Source of the DNA: Streptomyces scabichelini
Lineage (GTDB): Bacteria; Actinomycetota; Actinomycetes; Streptomycetales; Streptomycetaceae
Direction: 5' to 3'
NCBI RefSeq assembly: GCF_011045015.1
Contig: NZ_JAAKZY010000060.1
Location: 1 to 51,185 of the forward strand
DNA: 51,185 bases
Part shown: piece by piece, positions 38,916 to 46,970 of the stretch
Layout: every line of letters begins with the position of its first letter
Position numbering within the stretch: the first letter of the stretch is position 1
Position numbers and translations under genes: made by a program
The notes under the pieces: model-generated
What the model saw: the letters and a program-made list of their open reading frames with translations, nothing else
Database searches by the model: none
Told to the model about the DNA's origin: nothing

Positions 38916-39891
38916 CTGGGGGCAAGGCGCGTACAGAAGAAACTGCCCGTACCGCGGCGTTCGGAAGCTCCGGTGGCGGAGGCAAAGGTGCCGCACAGAA
39001 ACCGCAGCGGTCACCGATGAGTTCAAGGCCGCACCAGTGGCACTCCTCGCGCCGTACGGACGAGACCAGTTGGTAGAGCACGGACACGTCGTGCAGTCCC
39101 GCGGCGAACTCGGCGACCTTCCCCGTGCCCCACCAGCGCGCGGACTCGGCGGGCAGCGGCACGGTGGCGACGCCCTGTACGCGCCAGGCGGGCGCGAGGG
39201 TCGCGGTGATCCAGTCGCCGGGCAACTGCCCGGGCGCGACGAGCATCCGCGTGCCGAACTCGGGCCCGTTCAGCTCCTCTTGACCATGGCCGACACGGAT
39301 GAGCTGCGGCCGCGGATTGGCCAGTACGGCGAACTGGGCACCCGGCACCCACGACTTGGCGTGGGACTTCAGGGACACGGGGATCCGGTCGAGCTTGGTG
39401 ACCGAGCCGAGCAGGGCGCCCGCGTAGATGTAGTGGGCGAGCAGACGGGCGGAGGAGGCGAGCACACCCGGGCTGAAGTCGCAGACGGAGAGCTGGCGCA
39501 GCTGCTGAGCGAGGAGGGCGAGGCCGAGTGGCGGCAGGTCGACGCCGATCAGTGCGATGCGGTCGCTCTCCAGGACGGAACGCACGGCGTGCAGCCGCCG
39601 GGGGACGTCGACGGGTACGGAGGACGGGTATAACGCGATCACGTATCCGTGCTGCTCGATGAGCGTGTGCATCCCCGTGATGGAGCTTTCGAGGCTGTCG
39701 AGGGGCTGGACGACGGCGGGCGGCGTCTGCCGGTCGTGCGGGGGGAGCACCAGATCGGAACTGGTGACGGCTATCGCGGTCGGCACGCTGCACACCACCC
39801 CGTTCACTGTGGCGGGGGTGGTCGACCACCGCCTCAGATCGCCCCTGTGACGTCGCCCTGTGACGTCATCTTGCAGCAGAACCATATCCAC
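38905..39891 (-). CDS. Unrecognised zinc-ribbon protein, first gene of the Tad locus; TTA codon
   Basis: I do not recognise a named family for this 328-aa protein. It has no signal peptide or clear membrane helix. Two mixed alpha/beta parts (about 30-140, with LIEQHGYVIALYPSSVPVDV, and about 150-260, with VLANPRPQLIRVGHGQEELN) precede a compact C-terminal zinc ribbon CHWCGLELIGDRCGFC (CxxC-x8-CxxC) and a Pro-rich tail. Leu87 is TTA (39631-39633), pointing to bldA dependence. The start is GTG 39891 or ATG 39885; neither has a good ribosome site. Its place upstream of cpaB suggests a cytoplasmic accessory or regulator of the pilus. Confidence 0.75.
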   Translation of the reverse strand: MDMVLLQDDVTGRRHRGDLRRWSTTPATVNGVVCSVPTAIAVTSSDLVLPPHDRQTPPAVVQPLDSLESSITGMHTLIEQHGYVIALYPSSVPVDVPRRLHAVRSVLESDRIALIGVDLPPLGLALLAQQLRQLSVCDFSPGVLASSARLLAHYIYAGALLGSVTKLDRIPVSLKSHAKSWVPGAQFAVLANPRPQLIRVGHGQEELNGPEFGTRMLVAPGQLPGDWITATLAPAWRVQGVATVPLPAESARWWGTGKVAEFAAGLHDVSVLYQLVSSVRREECHWCGLELIGDRCGFCAAPLPPPPELPNAAVRAVSSVRALPPGTT

Positions 39892-40040
39892 GGCATGGCC
39901 CGATCAACACCGAATCTCCGAGATCAACTCACCGAAGGTGCAGGGTGATCCACACAGAGTGAAACGCATATGCCTCAAGTCGGGTGTTGTGCAAGGGGTT
40001 TGAGGTCGGCGTGTCCGAAGTCGAAGCCGGGCGAGAGGTC

Positions 40041-40067
40041 TTGACAACTCGATTGGTCTGGACCAGC
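40041..40067 (+). promoter_or_regulatory. Chitinase promoter with DasR-like operator
   Basis: TTGACA at 40041-40046 is a perfect -35. ATTGGTCTGGACCAGC at 40052-40067 matches the DasR-responsive element consensus A(C/G)TGGTCTAGACCA(G/C)T with few differences, including the full TGGTCT-GGACCA dyad. The site would overlap the -35/-10 spacer, as expected for repression. The -10 is not clear. Confidence 0.75.
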
Positions 40068-40124
40068 TTGTACGTCCAGCGGTGGCCACCGTTCCCCCAC
40101 ACCTACCCCCCACCGGAGGCCGAA

Positions 40125-41177
40125 GTGAACCGCGTACCAGGCATGCCCAGATGCACCTTGGCGGGAGCCCTCGCGGCCGTGCTCACCGCGTCCGCCCTCG
40201 TCCTCACCGGCCTGGCGGGCCAGGCGACGGCGACGAAGGCACAGGCGATCAAGGAATCGCCGAGCGACGCATCCGCGAACGAGGCCGCCGCCCTGCCCAA
40301 GCACGCCGTGACCGGCTACTGGCAGAACTTCAACAACGGCGCGACGGTCCAGAAGCTCTCCGATGTCCAGTCCCAGTACGACATCATCGCCGTGGCCTTC
40401 GCGGACGCGACGGGGACGCCGGGCGCCGTGACCTTCAACCTCGACTCGGCCGGGCTCGGCGGCTACGGCGTCGACCAGTTCAAGGCGGACATCAAGGCCA
40501 AGCAGGCCGCGGGCAAGAAGGTGATCGTCTCGGTCGGCGGCGAACGCGGCGCGGTGTCGGTGAACGACTCGGCCTCGGCCACGAACTTCGCGAACTCGGT
40601 GTACGCCCTGATGCAGGAGTACGGCTTCGACGGCGTCGACATCGACCTGGAGAACGGCCTGAACGCGACGTACATGACGCAGGCGCTCAAGTCCCTGTCC
40701 TCGAAGGCGGGCGCGTCGCTGGTCATCACCATGGCACCGCAGACGATCGACATGCAGTCGACGTCGAACGGCTACTTCCAGACGGCCCTGAACATCAAGG
40801 ACATCCTCACGGTCGTCAACATGCAGTACTACAACAGCGGTTCGATGCTGGGCTGCGACGGCAAGGTGTACTCCCAGGGCTCGGTGGACTTCCTGACGGC
40901 CCTGGCCTGCATCCAGCTGGAGGGCGGCCTCGCCCCCTCCCAGGTGGGCCTCGGCGTCCCGGCCTCCCCCAGCGGCGCGGGCAGCGGCTACGTCTCCCCG
41001 TCCGTGGTGAACAACGCCCTGGACTGCCTGACGAAGGGCACGAACTGCGGCTCCTTCAAGCCGTCACGCACGTACCCCGACCTGCGGGGCGCGATGACGT
41101 GGTCGACGAACTGGGACGCGGCGGCGGGTAACGCGTGGTCGAACGCGGTGGGGCCGCACGTGCACGCGCTGCCCTGA
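40125..41177 (+). CDS. Secreted GH18 chitinase
   Basis: The protein is 350 aa from GTG 40125 (GGAGG five bases upstream). A Sec signal (about 1-37, ending QATAT) and a short linker precede a single GH18 catalytic domain: AVTGYWQNFNNGA (61-73), KKVIVSVGGERG (131-142), and the catalytic motif FDGVDIDLE with D169, D172, D174 and acid E176. No chitin-binding module is present. It hydrolyses chitin to chito-oligosaccharides outside the cell. The upstream DasR-like site links it to N-acetylglucosamine control. Confidence 0.95.
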   Translation: MNRVPGMPRCTLAGALAAVLTASALVLTGLAGQATATKAQAIKESPSDASANEAAALPKHAVTGYWQNFNNGATVQKLSDVQSQYDIIAVAFADATGTPGAVTFNLDSAGLGGYGVDQFKADIKAKQAAGKKVIVSVGGERGAVSVNDSASATNFANSVYALMQEYGFDGVDIDLENGLNATYMTQALKSLSSKAGASLVITMAPQTIDMQSTSNGYFQTALNIKDILTVVNMQYYNSGSMLGCDGKVYSQGSVDFLTALACIQLEGGLAPSQVGLGVPASPSGAGSGYVSPSVVNNALDCLTKGTNCGSFKPSRTYPDLRGAMTWSTNWDAAAGNAWSNAVGPHVHALP

Positions 41178-41196
41178 CGATTGCCCTGCCCCAGAC

Positions 41197-41247
41197 GGAA
41201 GCCCGGCGGCAGAACGGCCCGCATACGCGCGCCACCGCCGGGCTTCC
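41197..41247. terminator. Bidirectional terminator, 13-bp perfect stem
   Basis: GGAAGCCCGGCGG (41197-41209) and CCGCCGGGCTTCC (41235-41247) enclose a 25-base loop between the chitinase gene and the opposing ATP-binding remnant. Confidence 0.8.
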
Positions 41248-41287
41248 ATCTGCCCCGACCAACGATTGGAAGATCCAAACCTTCCCA

Positions 41288-41587
41288 TCACACCTCAGCG
41301 GCCAGTTCGAACCACACCACCTTCCAGCCGGGGGTTCGGGAGCGGCCGGTGAGGGGGTAGCGGCCCCAGGAGTCCGCCAAGGCTTCGACCAGGTACAGGC
41401 CTCGGCCGAAGTCCTCGTCGGGCGTGCGGCGTAGTGGGACGGGGAGTTCCGGGTGGTCGTCCATGACTCCGATGCGTACGACTCCGGCGCGGGAGCGGAG
41501 TCTGACGGTCACCGGGCCGTCGGAGTGCTTCACCGCGTTCGAGACCAGTTCCGAGGTCAACAGCTCTGCGGTGCCGGCCAGTTCGAG
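41288..41587 (-). pseudogene. 5-prime-truncated RsbW-like ATP-binding protein
   Basis: Only the C-terminal two thirds of a GHKL ATPase remain: LELAGTAELLTSELVSNAVKH (N-box), VMDDHPELP, FGRGLYLVEALADSWG and the closing WKVVWFELAAEV. The frame stays open further upstream to 41734, but that part is antisense to the neighbouring regulator remnant and is not family-like. The normal N-terminal strand-helix unit is missing. In Streptomyces such genes usually stand divergent to an XRE/Scr1-type regulator; here both have lost their starts at a common junction near 41588-41603. Confidence 0.65.
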
Positions 41588-41603
41588 GGAGCAGCTGTAG
41601 ACC

Positions 41604-41792
41604 GTGCTGTACGCGGAAGGGCCCGTGCCCCAGCTCGACACCGTGCAGATCGACAACTCGCACGGGCCCGACTTCCTGCATGCCGACACCCAATTGGCGA
41701 AGTACCGTGCCCACTTGGACTGGATGGAACGCATCGCCCTGTCGCCAAAGGCGTCACGCGACTACATCCGCGATATCGCCAACAGCCTTTGA
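41604..41792 (+). pseudogene. C-terminal remnant of an XRE/Scr1-like (DUF5753) regulator
   Basis: The 62-codon frame (LYAEGPVPQLDTVQIDNSHG, then LAKYRAHLDWMERIALSPKA and SRDYIRDIANSL) matches the end of DUF5753-type regulators. The HTH and most of the sensor domain are missing, and TAG lies in frame just upstream. GTG 41604 could still start a short protein, but no ribosome site is seen. The following DUF397-like gene is 11 bases downstream, the usual order. Confidence 0.65.
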
Positions 41793-41803
41793 GGAGAAGC
41801 CAG

Positions 41804-41996
41804 ATGAACGACATCACCTGGGACGAGCCCTTCTGCGGGGAGGGAAACTCCTGCTTCCGCCTCGGCACCGACAACCACGACAACGCCTACATCGCCATAG
41901 CCGGCGCCGAGGACGTTCTACCTCACCGACACCCGCGAAGCGCTCCGCATCCTCATCCGCGACATCAAGGCGGGCAAGGCAGATCACCTCCTCTGA
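41804..41996 (+). pseudogene. Frameshifted DUF397-like partner gene
   Basis: ATG 41804 follows GAGGAG. The frame gives ITWDEPFCGEGNSCFRLGTD and continues to GAEDV. One extra T at 41916-41917 then shifts it. Removing that base restores YLTDTREALRILIRDIKAGK and a TGA at 41994-41996, a normal 63-aa partner of Scr1-like regulators. The total length, 193 bases, is 3n+1, confirming one inserted base. With the two truncated neighbours, the module is dead or decaying. Confidence 0.65.
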
Positions 41997-42027
41997 CGGC
42001 CCGCACCGACAGCCGGTTCGGAAACGG

Positions 42028-42055
42028 TGAAACATTTCCCGGGGGTCACCGCATC
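42028..42055 (+). promoter_or_regulatory. ECF-type promoter TGAAAC-N16-CGCATC
   Basis: TGAAAC at 42028-42033 and CGCATC at 42050-42055 resemble ECF-dependent promoters and lie 56 bases upstream of the sigma factor start. Autoregulation by the encoded sigma factor is likely but inferred. Confidence 0.5.
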
Positions 42056-42110
42056 AATGAAGTGAGGGCGGCGGTTCAGGGATCGCCAAGGGATCACGGG
42101 GGGCGTACGC

Positions 42111-42626
42111 ATGAGGCACGGGCGCGCTGACGGCTACGCGGAGTTCGCCGCGGCGCGGGCCGGGCATCTGTACCGGTCGGCCTGTCTGCTCACCGGCGGG
42201 GACACCCATCTCGCCGAGGATCTCGTGCAGGAGACGCTCGGGCGGCTGTACGTCAGCTGGCGGCGGGTCTCCCGGGCCGACAACCCCGCCGGGTACGCCC
42301 AGACCGTCCTCACGCGTACGTTTCTTGCCCACCAGCGGCGGCGCAGCAGTACGGAACGTGCCACGGACGTCCTGCCCGACCTGCCCGATCCGTACAGCGC
42401 CACCGCCGACGCGCCGCTGCGGCTGACCCTCGTCGAGGCGCTGGGGCGGCTGCCCGTCAAGGACCGGGCCGTGGTCGTCCTGCGGTACTGGGAGGACCGC
42501 AGTATCGAGGAGACCGCCGACGCGATGAACGTCAGCCCGGCGGCGGTGCGCACGCGCTGCGTGCGGGCCCTCGGGCGGCTGCGGGTGCTCCTCGGTGACG
42601 GGCTCAGCGAGTACGCGCCCTCCTGA
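42111..42626 (+). CDS. ECF sigma factor, SigE family
   Basis: The 171-aa protein has region 2 (EFAAARAGHLYRSACLLTGG, HLAEDLVQETLGRLY, DNPAGYAQTVLTRTFL) and region 4 (RLTLVEALGRLPVKDRAVVVLRYWEDRS, EETADAMNVSPAAVRTRCVRALGRLR). This matches the actinobacterial SigE-family (SigE-70 type) ECF group. The start ATG 42111 follows GGGGGGCG. The next gene encodes a one-helix membrane protein in the usual position of an anti-sigma factor, 85 bases downstream. Confidence 0.93.
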   Translation: MRHGRADGYAEFAAARAGHLYRSACLLTGGDTHLAEDLVQETLGRLYVSWRRVSRADNPAGYAQTVLTRTFLAHQRRRSSTERATDVLPDLPDPYSATADAPLRLTLVEALGRLPVKDRAVVVLRYWEDRSIEETADAMNVSPAAVRTRCVRALGRLRVLLGDGLSEYAPS

Positions 42627-42711
42627 ACGGTCCCGGCCAGGCCCGGCCCTCTCGTCCTGTCCCAGTTTCCCCAGTCCCATTCCGACGACCTTGCGAAGAC
42701 GGTGGTTTGCC

Positions 42712-43989
42712 ATGCCCGCTGAAGACCACGAGAGCCACGACGCCCACACCGACCCTTTCGAAGACCGGCTCGGCCTCGCCATGCGCCAGGCCGGCGGCTC
42801 CTTCGAGACCGACCGGAGCGCCCTCGCCGCCGGCGGCGCGGTACGCGGCCGCAGGTTCCTGCTGCGGCGCCGGGCCGCCGTCGCGGGAGGCGTGGCCGCC
42901 GTCGCGCTCGTGGGGGTGGGCGGGACGCTGCTCGTGCCCTGGGGCGGCGAAGCCGATGGGCGGCAGTCCGTGGCCGCCGGCCGGACGACCCCGACCGCTC
43001 CCACCGAGAACGCCGGCCAGGTCTCCGGCGCCGACCTGGTCCGAACCCTCAAGAGCCTGCTGCCCGAGGGCGAGTTCAGCGAGGAGCAGGGGCGGGACAC
43101 GGGTGCGGAGTCGCTGCCGTACGCCCGGGTCGTGTTCGACGACGGCAAGGGCAAAGGTGCCGTCTCCGTCAGCCTGAACCGCGTCGAGCCGGGGAGCGAG
43201 CAGGCCCGCCAGGTGACCGAATGCCCGGACAAGGCGCTGGTGCCGTACGACCACTGCACCACCAGCGAACTGGCCGACGGCTCGGCCCTCAAGCTCTTCC
43301 AGGGGTACGAGTACCCGGACCGCCGCGTGGACACGAAGTGGTGGACGGCCGACCTCGTCACCCCTCAGGGGCAGCACATCAGCGTGAGCGAATGGAATGC
43401 CGCGGCGGAGAAGGACGCTCCGGTCAGCCGGGTCAACCCGCCCCTGTCCACGGACCAGTTGAAGCAGGTGGTCACCGCCGCGGCCTGGCGTGCCGCCGTC
43501 GACGCCATCCCCGAGAACCCGAAGGCCCAGGCCCCGGGGACCACGCCGAGCACGCCTCCGGGTGCCGACGGAGCCGCGGTCGGGCAGACGCTCGCCTCCC
43601 TGCTCCCCCAGGGCGTCGAGGTGGTCTCGAAGGGCGGCCAGGAGACCGAGTACGCGAATGTCGTGGTGGACGACGGGAAGGGGAAGAGCCTGGTTCAGAT
43701 CAACGTGCAGCACGGCATGTCGGATGTCGAGGACCAGCTCTTCGGGGCCGACGCCGAGACCCTGCCCGACGGAACGAAGGTCGCCACGCATCAGGGGCCG
43801 GGCGAGAAGGGCGGGGCCGGGGTCGTCATGTGGACGGTCGACACCATCGGGACCGATGGCATGCGCGTGGTGGTCAGCGCCTTCAACTCCGGTACGCAGC
43901 ACGACGCCGCGACCCGCGAGACACCCGCGCTCACGATGAAGCAGCTCAGGGACATCGCCACGAGCGCGAAGTGGCGACAGCAGGGGTGA
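42712..43989 (+). CDS. Single-pass membrane protein with duplicated outer domain, likely anti-sigma partner
   Basis: The protein is 425 aa from ATG 42712. The cytoplasmic part (about 1-45) is acidic and then basic (RGRRFLLRRR). One helix (AAVAGGVAAVALVGVGGTLLV) follows, then two related extracellular units: LVRTLKSLLPEGEFSEEQ with YARVVFDDGKGKG, and VGQTLASLLPQGVEVVSKG with YANVVVDDGKGKS. The halves share LxSLLPxG and VxDDGKGK motifs, so the domain is duplicated. No ZAS motif is seen. Position after the ECF gene suggests it holds the sigma factor and senses an envelope signal. The name is inferred from context. Confidence 0.75.
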   Translation: MPAEDHESHDAHTDPFEDRLGLAMRQAGGSFETDRSALAAGGAVRGRRFLLRRRAAVAGGVAAVALVGVGGTLLVPWGGEADGRQSVAAGRTTPTAPTENAGQVSGADLVRTLKSLLPEGEFSEEQGRDTGAESLPYARVVFDDGKGKGAVSVSLNRVEPGSEQARQVTECPDKALVPYDHCTTSELADGSALKLFQGYEYPDRRVDTKWWTADLVTPQGQHISVSEWNAAAEKDAPVSRVNPPLSTDQLKQVVTAAAWRAAVDAIPENPKAQAPGTTPSTPPGADGAAVGQTLASLLPQGVEVVSKGGQETEYANVVVDDGKGKSLVQINVQHGMSDVEDQLFGADAETLPDGTKVATHQGPGEKGGAGVVMWTVDTIGTDGMRVVVSAFNSGTQHDAATRETPALTMKQLRDIATSAKWRQQG

Positions 43990-43999
43990 GACGCCCAGG

Positions 44000-45328
44000 T
44001 CAGAAGAACTCCGACCACGGCTGGTCCCAGATCTGCTTCACGCACAGGACGATGAAGATCAGGCCCGCGATCACCAGCATGGCGTTGCTGAGCATACCGT
44101 TGCGCCATTCGGCGGGCGTGCGGGATGAGTTGAGGAGCCAGACCAGGGTGAGGGCGAGGAAGGGGAGGAAGGCCGCGCCCAGGACGCCGTACAGGATGAT
44201 CAGACGGAAGGGCTGGCCCTCGAACAGCAGCACCATCGGAGGGAAGGTCAGCCACAGCAGGTACGCGCGGAAGGGCCAGGACTTCTCGCGGGCGCCGGAC
44301 GCGATCTCCTCGCCGGTCACCGCGCGGCGCGCCCGGTAGCGCTCGACGAAGTCCGCGAACATCAGGCTGACGCCGTGCCAGACGCCGATCAGCGAAGTGA
44401 ACGACGTGGCGAAGAAGCCGATGAGGAAGAACTTCGACGTCGCCGTGCCGTACTCGTCCTCCAGGATGTCGCCGAGCTGGACGAGGCCCTTGTCGCCGTC
44501 GGCGATGGCGACGTTCGAGGCGTGGAGGAGTTCCGCGCCGACGAAGAGCATGGCGATGACGAAGATGCCGGTCGTGGCGTACGCGACGCGGTTGTCGAGG
44601 CGCATCACCTTCATCCAGCCGGTGTTCGTCCAGCCCTTCGCGTTGACCCAGTAGCCGTACGCGGCAAGGGTGATGGTGCCGCCGACGCCGCCGATCAGGC
44701 CGAGGGTGTTGAGGATGGAGTCCTTCTCGTCGGGGAGGACCGGGAGCAGGCCCGCGAAGGCGTCGCCGAGGTTCGGGGTGACGCGGATCGCCAGGTAGAC
44801 GGTGACGACGAACATGACGCCCACCAGGACCGTCATGACCTTCTCGAAGACCGCGTACTTGTTGAACCAGACGAAGGCCAGGCCGACCAGTCCGCTGAGG
44901 ATGGCCCACCACTTGAGGTCCATCACGTCCGGGAAGAGGGCCTGGAGGGGTAGTCCCGACGAGGACATGGCCGCGGCGCCGTAGACGAAGCCCCAGATCA
45001 CGACGTAGACGACGAAGAACCAGGACGTCCAGCGGCCCAGGCTCGCCCAGCCCTCGAAGAGGGTGCGGCCGGTGGACAGATGCCAGCGGCCCGCCGCCTC
45101 GGCCAGGGAGATCTTGACGAGACAGCCGATGATGGCGGCCCAGAGGAGGGTGTAGCCGAAGTTCGAGCCCGCGATGAGGGTCGCGACGAGGTCACCCGCA
45201 CCGACACCGGTGGCGGCGACCACGATGCCGGGGCCGATGTACTTCCAACTGGATTTACGGGGGCTGGAGATGGCCTCGCCTGTCGCTGTCTTTCCTGTCT
45301 TTGCCGTGTTTCCCGTGGTGTCCGCCAT
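44000..45328 (-). CDS. NRAMP-related metal transporter with non-canonical site
   Basis: The protein is 442 aa from ATG 45328, with about eleven helices and the NRAMP fold. The helix-1 motif, canonically DPGN, reads GAGD (GPGIVVAATGVGAGDL, 32-47), and the helix-6 metal motif, canonically MPH, reads TLA (GGTITLAAYGYWVNAKG). The Met-to-Thr, Asp-to-Gly and Asn-to-Asp changes match what I recall of NRAMP-related magnesium transporters, so Mg(II) or Mn(II) uptake is more likely than Fe(II). A long upstream in-frame extension is not family-like. It is divergent from the carboxypeptidase gene. Confidence 0.85.
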   Translation of the reverse strand: MADTTGNTAKTGKTATGEAISSPRKSSWKYIGPGIVVAATGVGAGDLVATLIAGSNFGYTLLWAAIIGCLVKISLAEAAGRWHLSTGRTLFEGWASLGRWTSWFFVVYVVIWGFVYGAAAMSSSGLPLQALFPDVMDLKWWAILSGLVGLAFVWFNKYAVFEKVMTVLVGVMFVVTVYLAIRVTPNLGDAFAGLLPVLPDEKDSILNTLGLIGGVGGTITLAAYGYWVNAKGWTNTGWMKVMRLDNRVAYATTGIFVIAMLFVGAELLHASNVAIADGDKGLVQLGDILEDEYGTATSKFFLIGFFATSFTSLIGVWHGVSLMFADFVERYRARRAVTGEEIASGAREKSWPFRAYLLWLTFPPMVLLFEGQPFRLIILYGVLGAAFLPFLALTLVWLLNSSRTPAEWRNGMLSNAMLVIAGLIFIVLCVKQIWDQPWSEFF

Positions 45329-45582
45329 GCCGATCAAGAAATCGCAAAGTGGGCGATGGCACAAGAGGGCATGCGGTGAAGGAAATCCGGCCGTACGCCC
45401 ATCTAATTTCGGCCTGGTCTTGACCCGGTCATGCCAGACCTCCACGATGAGCGCCACACCCGCACACAGGGACCTGTCGGCCACTTCGACGACAGGCCCG
45501 GGCACGTCGCACTGAACCACCCCCCGCTCCAATCCCCACATTTCCGGAGACCCCGGAAACCCTGGAGAACCTAGGAGACTTC

Positions 45583-46923
45583 ATGCGGCTACGCACGAGA
45601 GGCAGACGCGCCGCCTTCCTCGCCACCCTCCTCGCCCTCGCCCTCGCGGCCCCCATCACCGCCACGACCACCGCCTCCGGCGCGCCCGGCGAGGCACCGG
45701 CGGCCGCGTCCGGCGCCGACGACGAGATCCGCCAGTACGAGATCCATCTGCACCACAGCACCGCGGCCACCCGCACGGCCATAGCCAGGACGGGCGTGTC
45801 GGTGGACGAGGCCGACGAGGAGACCGTCGTCGTCTCGGGCCGCGCGTCCCAGGCCAAGAAGCTGAGCCAACTCGGTTACGAGGTCTCGCCGCTGGGCTCG
45901 GCTCCCGACCGTTCGAGCAGCGCCGACGCGGGCGTCCTGGACTTCCCCTCCGCCGACTCGCGCTACCACAACTACGCCGAGATGAACACGGAGATCAGCC
46001 AGCGGCTCTCGGCGTACCCGAACATCATGAGCAGGCGCGTGATCGGGAAGTCGTACCAGGGCCGGGACATCGTCGCCATCAAGATCAGCGACAACGTCGC
46101 CACCGACGAGTCCGAGCCCGAGGTCCTGTTCACCCATCACCAGCACGCGCGCGAGCACCTCACCGTCGAGATGGCGCTCTATCTGCTGCGTGAGCTGGGT
46201 GCCGGGTACGGCTCCGACTCCCGGATCACGAACCTCGTGAACAACCGCGAGATCTGGATCCTCCCGGACCTCAACCCGGACGGCGGCGAGTACGACATCG
46301 CGACCGGCGCCTATCGCTCGTGGCGCAAGAACCGCCAGCCCAACAGTGGTTCGTCGTACGTCGGTACCGATATGAACCGCAACTGGAACTATCGCTGGGG
46401 CTGCTGCGGCGGGTCCTCCGGTTCCACGTCCTCGGAGACCTACCGGGGTGCCGCTCCCGAGTCCGCTCCCGAGGTGAAGGTCGTCGCCGACTTCGTGCGC
46501 AGCCGGGTCGTCGGCGGTACGCAGCAGATCAAGGCGGGCGTCGACTTCCACACGTACAGCGAGCTGGTGCTGTGGCCCTTCGGCTACACCTCCGCCGACA
46601 CCACGACGGGGATGACGGCCGACGACCGCAACGCCTTCGCCACGGTCGGCGGGAAGATGGCCGCCAGCAACGGCTACACGGCCGAGCAGTCCAGTGACCT
46701 CTACATCACGGACGGCTCGATCGACGACTGGCTGTGGGGCAACCAGAAGATCTTCGGCTACACCTTCGAGATGTATCCCTCGTCCAGCTCCGGCGGCGGC
46801 TTCTACCCGCCCGACGAGGTCATCGAGCGCGAGACGTCCCGCAACCGGGACGCGGTGCTCCAGCTGCTGGAGAACGCGGACTGCATGTACCGGTCCATAG
46901 GCAAGGAGGACCAGTACTGCTGA
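45583..46923 (+). CDS. Secreted M14 family zinc carboxypeptidase
   Basis: The 446-aa protein has a Sec signal (about 1-33, ending TASGAPG), an N-terminal pro-region (to about 120) and an M14 carboxypeptidase domain. Zinc ligands: H188 and E191 in HQHAREHLTVE and a later His in VDFHTYSELVLWPF; the catalytic Glu lies in FGYTFEMYPSS. Three Cys pairs occur (GCCGG; DC...QYC). It removes C-terminal residues from extracellular peptides. The start ATG 45583 follows CTAGGAGA. Streptomyces carboxypeptidase T-like enzymes have this form. Confidence 0.93.
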   Translation: MRLRTRGRRAAFLATLLALALAAPITATTTASGAPGEAPAAASGADDEIRQYEIHLHHSTAATRTAIARTGVSVDEADEETVVVSGRASQAKKLSQLGYEVSPLGSAPDRSSSADAGVLDFPSADSRYHNYAEMNTEISQRLSAYPNIMSRRVIGKSYQGRDIVAIKISDNVATDESEPEVLFTHHQHAREHLTVEMALYLLRELGAGYGSDSRITNLVNNREIWILPDLNPDGGEYDIATGAYRSWRKNRQPNSGSSYVGTDMNRNWNYRWGCCGGSSGSTSSETYRGAAPESAPEVKVVADFVRSRVVGGTQQIKAGVDFHTYSELVLWPFGYTSADTTTGMTADDRNAFATVGGKMAASNGYTAEQSSDLYITDGSIDDWLWGNQKIFGYTFEMYPSSSSGGGFYPPDEVIERETSRNRDAVLQLLENADCMYRSIGKEDQYC

Positions 46924-46933
46924 CGGACGTGTG

Positions 46934-46970
46934 AGGGTGCGCCCCGGCCTGCCGGCGTGCGGCGCACCCT
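46934..46970. terminator. Bidirectional terminator, 10-bp perfect stem
   Basis: AGGGTGCGCC and GGCGCACCCT enclose a 17-base loop, directly between the carboxypeptidase stop and the end of the opposing gene. Confidence 0.8.
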
